A DNA stretch of 64,000 bases from Mesostigma viride (Eukaryota; Streptophyta; Mesostigmatophyceae; Mesostigmatales; Mesostigmataceae), in assembly GCA_009746045.1 (NCBI GenBank), contig RPFO01000026.1:2324547-2388546 (forward strand), given 5' to 3'. Below, piece after piece: positions 41,801-50,800 of this stretch. Position 1 is the stretch's first letter, and the number at the start of each line of letters is the position of its first letter. A model generated the notes under the pieces. It was not told the origin of the DNA, did not search any database, and worked only from the letters and a program-made list of their open reading frames with translations. A program made the translations under genes and the position numbers.

Positions 41801-44800
41801 GGTGCATCACGTCCTGTGACTTTGCAGGTCTACAATGGGATGTGACTTGCCACACGTACCACTTGGGGCGGCATGGCGGCACGGGCCAGGGACATCTGGA
41901 GGATGTGTAGCCAAAACCCGGCTAGCTGGTGCTGGAGGGTGGGGGTGAGAGCGCCTGCAGTGTTCAGGAGGCCCATGACGACCATCTGTGTGTGTGAAGC
42001 GACCACAACGTGGATTCGTGGCAAAGGGGCATGAATAAGATGCGTACATGGAATATGCTGGGAGAGGTGTCACGATGGTGGAAGTGACCACCCCACTGTG
42101 TGCGTAAAGCGACCACGATGTGGGCGTGTGACGGTGAAAAGAACAAGAAGGTTGAAAGGAGATGGTCAAGGTGTCAGAAAGGGTGAACGCGACCCTCAAG
42201 TGCATGCATGACATGGGCGAGAAAAAGACGAGAGAGGCATGGAGAAAAATGTAAGTGGGCACCATGTGCATGACTGCCGATAGGCAGGAAGGAGACCAGT
42301 GATACAGGCATCAGCTGGGTGGCCGCGACCACCAACTTAGGGTTGTGTGACAAATGGGAGGAAGTGAGAGGAGGCAGGAGATTACGTGGTGGGAGTGTGT
42401 CCACGGACGGGGTGGCAAAGGGAAGCAGGGATGCTAGTAGCAAAGCTGCCAAGAGAAGGGATCCCGGATGCATTACAATGCAAGGCACCGTACAGGCAGT
42501 AGAGAAGTGGTGCCCGAAGGAAAGCTCATCTGGAAGGATGAATGGGTGATGGATGTTGGATTCATACTGCCATGAGGAAGCACGTGTTCAAGTTCAAGCG
42601 GGGGGCATCCAAGCGGGGCAAACTCATGTATCCTTGATTTTCTTGCAATAAGGAACAGCCTTGCGACGGGCTCATACAAACTGTCACAAAGATGGTCACA
42701 CAGCACTCAACTACAAGTAGCAATGGTATTGATTTTGTTTATTACACTAAGATGGATATGCTTAATGATAACTAGGTTATTAAGTGTACCCTACAACCCA
42801 CCAGGCAGCCGGTTGCTTCTGGCACCCACGACCAGTCCGCCGGGGCAGCACAGTCACCCGCCATGGCTGTCAGGCATGCACAGAGCCGAGGGATTACAGA
42901 CTGCAGCAAACCAAAAGGGAAAGCCGAGGAAAGGCATAGAAGAAGACAAGCATTGGCACATGCGGGGAGTCAGCTGCAAACTACTGCCTTCGCGGTTGTT
43001 GCTTCCTGATCGTGCCACCATTCCTTGCCCCTTTCATGTACTCTCAATCCTGCGTCACACGCGTGGGCTCATTCTCCCTATGGTCTGGTTCCTTTTCATT
43101 CACTTGTTGGTATTGAACTACTATTGACATACTACCCATGTGGTACCACTTCTTCCACGCCTCTACAACCATCCTTGCGTCCACCATATCTGTAGCGTCC
43201 GCGAAAAACAGGTCATTTCAATATGCTGACCGCCCCCAAAGATGACATCGAGCGAGCAACACATGCCCTGCGCATGGGTGACATGGCGGCCGGGAATGTG
43301 CTACATCAAACACGCACCGCGCTCCCTTCTGGGCTGAGATCTTGTGCTTGAACAGTAATTTGAAGAAGAACCACAGATATGGATATTCTGAATGGGGCCA
43401 AAAGTAGAAAGGCCCATTAGAAATGCCTTGGTGACAGAGGAAAAGAGCTTGCAAGTAAGGGATCTCACAATGATCCCAGAATGACAAGGTGTCCCTGACA
43501 GTGGTCAACCTGTATACTACTATAGTTTGCTACAAATATCACCATAAATGCTGGCTGTTTCTCCACACCAGGAGCGATGGCCAACTGACGAATATTGCCA
43601 TTACAAACACACTAGCATGCAATGCGGAAAGTAACCAGCATGAGGGGCCCGCTGATGTAGGTACACATGTACCAGACAAGAACTGAACGGATGATTTATA
43701 CAAGGGACGCAGAGGAAACCAATTATACTTCCAGTCCCCACCAGTTCCGTGACATTTGGCGACGACAACGGCCCAAGGCCTTCGCAGATGCCTCCAAAGC
43801 AACTGCAGGACAGCCAAGCAGGTAGAAGCAAAGTTGGGGGGAAACATGAACAGAAACACCCAGCTTAAGAATCGGGGAACTTTCTACTAGAGCAGCACAG
43901 CAGCTTTCGGGAAGCAGGTCATTTCGTTGATTCGCATTCATGCTGGCTTATCAAAGCAGAGTATGATGTGGAGGGGGTGTAATGCTGGCTCACCACTGCA
44001 GGTTGCAAGTAGTACGCGTGGGTTGTAACACTCACCACAACAGGTTGCAGAGCGGGCATTTCCAACTACTTGGTTGCTACCACGTGCTCACCACAGAAGG
44101 TTGCGGAGTGCCGTCGGTAGGGTGTCTACCACCGCAGCAGGCTGCAGAGTGTCATATCTAGGGTGCCTAACACATCCTCACCACAGCAGGTTGCAGAGCA
44201 GCTGCACGCGCTCCCCCAGCGGCTTGTTCTTGTTCTTGGTCTGGCCCTCGCAGTCCGCCAGCAGCTGCGCATGTCGTCATCCAGTCAAGGAGCCAATAAA
44301 AAACGCATTAGACATTTGATGGATGTGCCAGCAGCTGTGCACGTCATAGTCCAGCCATTGAACCCATGGATGAGGCGTTAGACCTAGGGTTCGCAAAGCC
44401 AGATCTTTGATGGGATTGATGGCCCAGCAGCTGCGCATAGGAACGGAAAGCAACCATGCATCCATATTTGCTATATGAGATAGCTATCTGCTCATTGTAG
44501 ACCACCCCATAGATAGCTAATACGCGGACCGGCAGCTGCTTGCAATCTTGTGCTCTTCAGGACTTCCATAGGGAAGGCGTGAACGGATCCTCAGTGCGTG
44601 TGGGTGACGTCATCACTGTAATCCACTGACAAGACGTCAGGTAGGCTACACATGAGGCCATAAAGAAGGCCACCGAACGGCATTGGGAGGCATTGACGCA
44701 CACGAGCGAATCGAGCGAAGGAAGCACTCGCCGACGCTCTAAATAATGTGATGGACACGTTGACAGCCGTGTGTGATTAACGTGTGTGATAGACACGTCG

Positions 44801-47800
44801 AGGACAGTTCCTAAGGGGAGAACATACTGCAGAGGAAGTGGTAAGGGTACAGGGGGGCGCAATGCGCGGCAAGAATATTCAACGCACGCCGTCGCAGGTG
44901 TGGCGTCTCCCTGCCGGTGATATGACGCGAAAAGAATAAAACGGATCACATATGAGACATATTAGACACTGAGGCATGAGGAAAGAATAGGGGGAGGGGG
45001 GGTATGAAAAGGACACAAGCAAGTAAACAGTGCGCGAGGGGGGGGGGGGAATGGGAAATCTTGAAAACACGGGAAAACTGAGACAAAACATTTGACCAAC
45101 AGTTGGAGCCATGGGTCAAGAAGAAAATAAGTACCTGTTTCAGCAGCGACGTTGCAAAGTTGTGATGTTGCCACCAAAACGCTCCCCATCTCAGGAAACA
45201 GTCTGCTTGCCATCGAAAATTGTAAGCAGGGCCGATGTCATAAACAGGTGGATAGAGGGCCCACTTTAAGACAAAGACGCGGAGCAAAAACTGCTATGCT
45301 CTGCACTGTCGACATCCAGGAACGAAACAAGCTGGCCGTCAGAGCGCCTGCATGCCAAATTACACCTGATACAAAGCCATTTGCCATTGAAAGGCTTCCC
45401 AAAGACTTCTAGCCCTAAAAACACTCACTTGAAGACCAACACAAACTTCTAGCTCTAAATAAACCGTAGACTGACTCGTTGAAAGCTCATTGCTCGACAT
45501 CACTGCCTCGACAATCGATCTGTGTTCCTTTGCAAAGCATGGTCAGGTACCTCGGACCAGCAGCCTCATCGGCTGTGGGAGCGACGGCGGCAGCGCCCAG
45601 CCGATAAGAATATCCACGAAATCCTGCGACCATGACATGCAAGAAGCGCAAGGGCATGCAAGGTGGGTAAATGTTTCAAAACAAATAATAATAATCAATA
45701 TACACATAATAACAAAAAAAAAGTCTCAGGCAACACACAGTAATGAGGTAGGTACGATGTTCACGGTTGGCCCTGAGTGGGGATGGCCCTACTTCAGGAC
45801 CTATGCGCAGGGACACACCTAAATACAAGGTCACGCACCGCTGAGTGTTCACAAGACCCACCGCCGAGTGTTCACAAGATGGCGCACCACCGAGTGTTCA
45901 CAAGATGGCGCACCACCGAGTGTTCACAAGACGGCGCACCACCGAGTGTTCACAAGACGGCGCACCACCGAGTGTTCACAAGACGGCGCACCACCGAGTG
46001 TTCACAAGATGGCGCACCACCGAGTGTTCACAAGACGGCGCACCACCGAGTGTTCACAAGACGGCGCACCACCGAGTGTTCACAAGACGGCGCACCACCG
46101 AGTGTTCACAAGACGGCGCACCACCGAGTGTTCACAAGATGGCGCACCACCGAGTGTTCACAAGACGGCGCACCACCGAGTGTTCACAAGACGGCGCACC
46201 ACCGAGTGTTCACAAGACGGCGCACCACCGAGTGTTCACAAGACGGCGCACCACCGAGTGTTCACAAGATGGCACACCACCGAGTGTTCACAAGACGGCA
46301 CACCACCGAGTGTTCACAAGATGGCGCACCACCGAGTGTTCACAAGATGGCGCACCACCGAGTGTTCACAAGATGGCGCACCACCGAGTGTTCACAAGAC
46401 ACAGAGGAGAGGGAACATGGCACACCACCGAGTGTTCACAAGACACAGAGGAGAGGGAACATGGCGCACCACCGAGTGTTCACAAGATGGCGCACCACCG
46501 AGTGTTCACAAGATGGCACACCACCGAGTGTTCACAAGATGGCGCACCACCGAGTGTTCACAAGATGGCACACCACCGAGTGTTCACAAGACGGCACACC
46601 ACCGAGTGTTCACAAGATGGCACACCACCGAGTGTTCACAAGACACAGAGGAGAGGGAACATGGCGCACCACCGAGTGTTCACAAGATGGCGCACCACCG
46701 AGTGTTCACAAGATGGCGCACCACCGAGTGTTCACAAGATGGCACACCACCGAGTGTTCACAAGATGGCGCACCACCGAGTGTTCACAAGATGGCGCACC
46801 ACCGAGTGTTCACAAGACGGCGCACCACCGAGTGTTCACAAGATGGCGCACCACCGAGTGTTCACAAGATGGCGCACCACCGAGTGTTCACAAGACACAG
46901 AGGAGAGGGAACATGGCACACCACCGAGTGTTCACAAGACACAGAGGAGAGGGAACATGGCGCACCACCGAGTGTTCACAAGATGGCGCACCACCGAGTG
47001 TTCACAAGATGGCGCACCACCGAGTGTTCACAAGATGGCACACCACCGAGTGTTCACAAGATGGCACACCACCGAGTGTTCACAAGATGGCGCACCACCG
47101 AGTGTTCACAAGATGGCGCACCACCGAGTGTTCACAAGATGGCGCACCACCGAGTGTTCACAAGATGGTGCACCACCGAGTGTTCACAAGACACAGAGGA
47201 GAGGGAACATGGCGCACCACCGAGTGTTCACAAGATGGCACACCACCGAGTGTTCACAAGATGGCGCACCACCGAGTGTTCACAAGATGGCACACCACCG
47301 AGTGTTCACAAGATGGCACACCACCGAGTGTTCACAAGATGGCGCACCACCGAGTGTTCACAAGATGGCACACCACCGAGTGTTCACAAGATGGCGCACC
47401 ACCGAGTGTTCACAAGATGGCGCACCACCGAGTGTTCACAAGACACAGAGGAGAGGGAACATGGCGCACCACCGAGTGTTCACAACATGGCGCACCACCG
47501 AGTGTTCACAAGATGGCACACCACCGAGTGTTCACAAGATGGCACACCACCGAGTGTTCACAAGATGGCACACCACCGAGTGTTCACAAGATGGCGCACC
47601 ACCGAGTGTTCACAAGATGGCACACCACCGAGTGTTCACAAGATGGCACACCACCGAGTGTTCACAAGACGGCACACCACCGAGTGTTCACAAGGCCCAC
47701 CGCCGAGTGTTCACAAGACGGCGCACCGCCGAGTGTTCACAAGACGGCGCACCACCGAGTGTTCACAAGACGGCGCACCACCGAGTGTTCACAAGATGGC

Positions 47801-50800
47801 GCACCACCGAGTGTTCACAAGATGGCGCACCACCGAGTGTTCACAAGATGGCGCACCACCGAGTGTTCACAAGATGGCACACCACCGAGTGTTCACAAGA
47901 TGGCGCACCACCGAGTGTTCACAAGACACAGAGGAGAGGGAACATGGCGCACCACCGAGTGTTCACAACATGGCGCACCACCGAGTGTTCACAAGATGGC
48001 ACACCACCGAGTGTTCACAAGATGGCACACCACCGAGTGTTCACAAGATGGCACACCACCGAGTGTTCACAAGATGGCGCACCACCGAGTGTTCACAAGA
48101 TGGCACACCACCGAGTGTTCACAAGATGGCGCACCACCGAGTGTTCACAAGATGGCACACCACCGAGTGTTCACAAGATGGCGCACCACCGAGTGTTCAC
48201 AAGATGGCGCACCACCGAGTGTTCACAAGATGGCGCACCACCGAGTGTTCACAAGATGGCGCACCACCGAGTGTTCACAAGGTGGCACACCACCGAGTGT
48301 TCACAAGATGGCGCACCACCGAGTGTTCACAAGATGGCACACCACCGAGTGTTCACAAGATGGCACACCACCGAGTGTTCACAAGATGGCACACCACCGA
48401 GTGTTCACAAGATGGCACACCACCGAGTGTTCACAAGATGGCACACCACCGAGTGTTCACAAGATGGCACACCGCCGAGTGTTCACAAGATGGCGCACCA
48501 CCGAGTGTTCACAAGATGGCACACCACCGAGTGTTCACAAGATGGCGCACCACCGAGTGTTCACAAGATGGCGCACCACCGAGTGTTCACAAGATGGCGC
48601 ACCACCGAGTGTTCACAAGATGGCACACCGCCGAGTGTTCACAAGATGGCGCACCACCGAGTGTTCACAAGATGGCACACCACCGAGTGTTCACAAGATG
48701 GCACACCACCGAGTGTTCACAAGATGGCACACCACCGAGTGTTCACAAGATGGCACACCACCGAGTGTTCACAAGATGGCGCACCACCGAGTGTTCACAA
48801 GATGGCGCACCACCGAGTGTTCACAAGATGGCGCACCACCGAGTGTTCACAAGATGGCGCACCACCGAGTGTTCACAAGATGGCGCACCACCGAGTGTTC
48901 ACAAGACGGCGCACCACCGAGTGTTCACAAGATGGCGCACCACCGAGTGTTCACAAGATGGCGCACCACCGAGTGTTCACAAGATGGCACACCACCGAGT
49001 GTTCACAAGACACAGAGGAGAGGGAACATGGCGCACCACCGAGTGTTCACAAGATGGCACACCACCGAGTGTTCACAAGACGGCGCACCACCGAGTGTTC
49101 ACAAGATGGCGCACCACCGAGTGTTCACAAGATGGCGCACCACCGAGTGTTCACAAGATGGCGCACCACCGAGTGTTCACAAGATGGCACACCACCGAGT
49201 GTTCACAAGACGGCGCACCACCGAGTGTTCACAAGACGGCGCACCACCGAGTGTTCACAAGATGGCACACCACCGAGTGTTCACAAGATGGCACACCACC
49301 GAGTGTTCACAAGATGGCACACCACCGAGTGTTCACAAGATGGCGCACCACCGAGTGTTCACAAGATGGCGCACCACCGAGTGTTCACAAGATGGCACAC
49401 CACCGAGTGTTCACAAGATGGCGCACCACCGAGTGTTCACAAGACACAGAGGAGAGGGAGCATGGCGCACCACCGAGTGTTCACAAGATGGCACACCACC
49501 GAGTGTTCACAAGATGGCGCACCACCGAGTGTTCACAAGACGGCGCACCACCGAGTGTTCACAAGATGGCGCACCACCGAGTGTTCACAAGATGGCACAC
49601 CACCGAGTGTTCACAAGATGGCACACCACCGAGTGTTCACAAGATGGCGCACCACCGAGTGTTCACAAGATGGCACACCACCGAGTGTTTACAAGATGGC
49701 GCACCACCGAGTGTTCACAAGATGGCGCACCACCGAGTGTTCACAAGATGGCGCACCACCGAGTGTTCACAAGATGGCGCACCACCGAGTGTTCACAAGA
49801 CACAGAGGAGAGGGAGCATGGCACACCGCCGCGTGTTCACAAGACACAGAGGAGAGGGAGCATGGCACACCGCCGCGTGTTCACAAGACACAGAGGAGAG
49901 GGAGCATGGCACACCGCCGCGTGTTCGCAAGGTGACATACCTACCCTGAGGATTCAGTCCCGGCATAACGTGGCAAACGTGAAGCAAAAAAACGCTACCA
50001 CACACAAGGCGTGCAAAGGGCAGTTTGTCATGCACACAGGCTGGTCCCACACAAGGCATGCCACATCTACTGCGCACCTGGAAGATGGGGCTCATGAGTG
50101 ACGGATGAGAGAGGGAGAGCGGGAGCAGCAGGCGAAGGACAAACGGCAGGGTGGTCGTGGGCGTGGTGGGGCTGTCCAGGGTGGCCTGCGGACCCGAGAA
50201 TGCATACACGCGCCACATGCAATCAGCATTAGCGCGCAAACGATTTAAATGCCAGGAAGAGATAGTGGGGACAAGGGAAACTAGCCCCTCCCAACTCTCG
50301 CCATACAAAGTGCATGGCATCTCTGCAAAAATGCCTCACAACACCATTAGGGCAGACAGGTAGAGCTCCTTTTTTATGAATTGAGTATCCCATGCTTAGT
50401 CAGCCTGCACTGTCAGACGTGCCTTCTTGACACATAGCATTCAGAACGCAAAGCATGTGCGGCAGCTCCCTGGTCCCTTAGATAGAACGACAAAGCTATG
50501 TGTGATTCCTCAGCCCATCCATTATTCAATGGGGATTCTCCCATGGCCCTCTGCCTGCTCCTACGATGCTAATTGGTTCTCGTTCTCTTGTGTGTGGTTG
50601 CACAGCAGCCCGGCAAGGCGCACTGCAGCGTGTCTCAGTACCACGACCACATGACGCTGCTTCTACCCACATGTAATAGGTTCAACAAATCGTTCTCAGA
50701 CAACCATTTTTCTGCTTTCAGACATTTCGTGAGTCTAGCACCCTAGAGCATGTTCAGACACATGCCTGATGTCACCCTGACCTCAGCTCTCGTGTCCGAC

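Noticed and set aside
42295-42345. Possible SMG1 exon with [12 protein letters not shown]
   Set aside because: Weak splice sites, and in the phase first needed a stop appears.
42723-43127. Plus-strand ORF with a hydrophobic start in SMG1 intron region
   Set aside because: It overlaps exon 9 on the other strand and has no recognisable domain.
43160-43200. Small SMG1 exon (GGATATGGTGGACGC region) between exons 8 and 9
   Set aside because: Phase is incompatible with both neighbours, or creates a stop at the junction.
45836-49930. CRISPR-like array
   Set aside because: Units are contiguous with no unique spacers, and the context is a eukaryotic intron.
45777-50101. Three overlapping plus-strand ORFs of 1,355-1,418 codons
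   Set aside because: They are translations of the 26-bp array; all three frames are equally open, with no codon bias or family motif.
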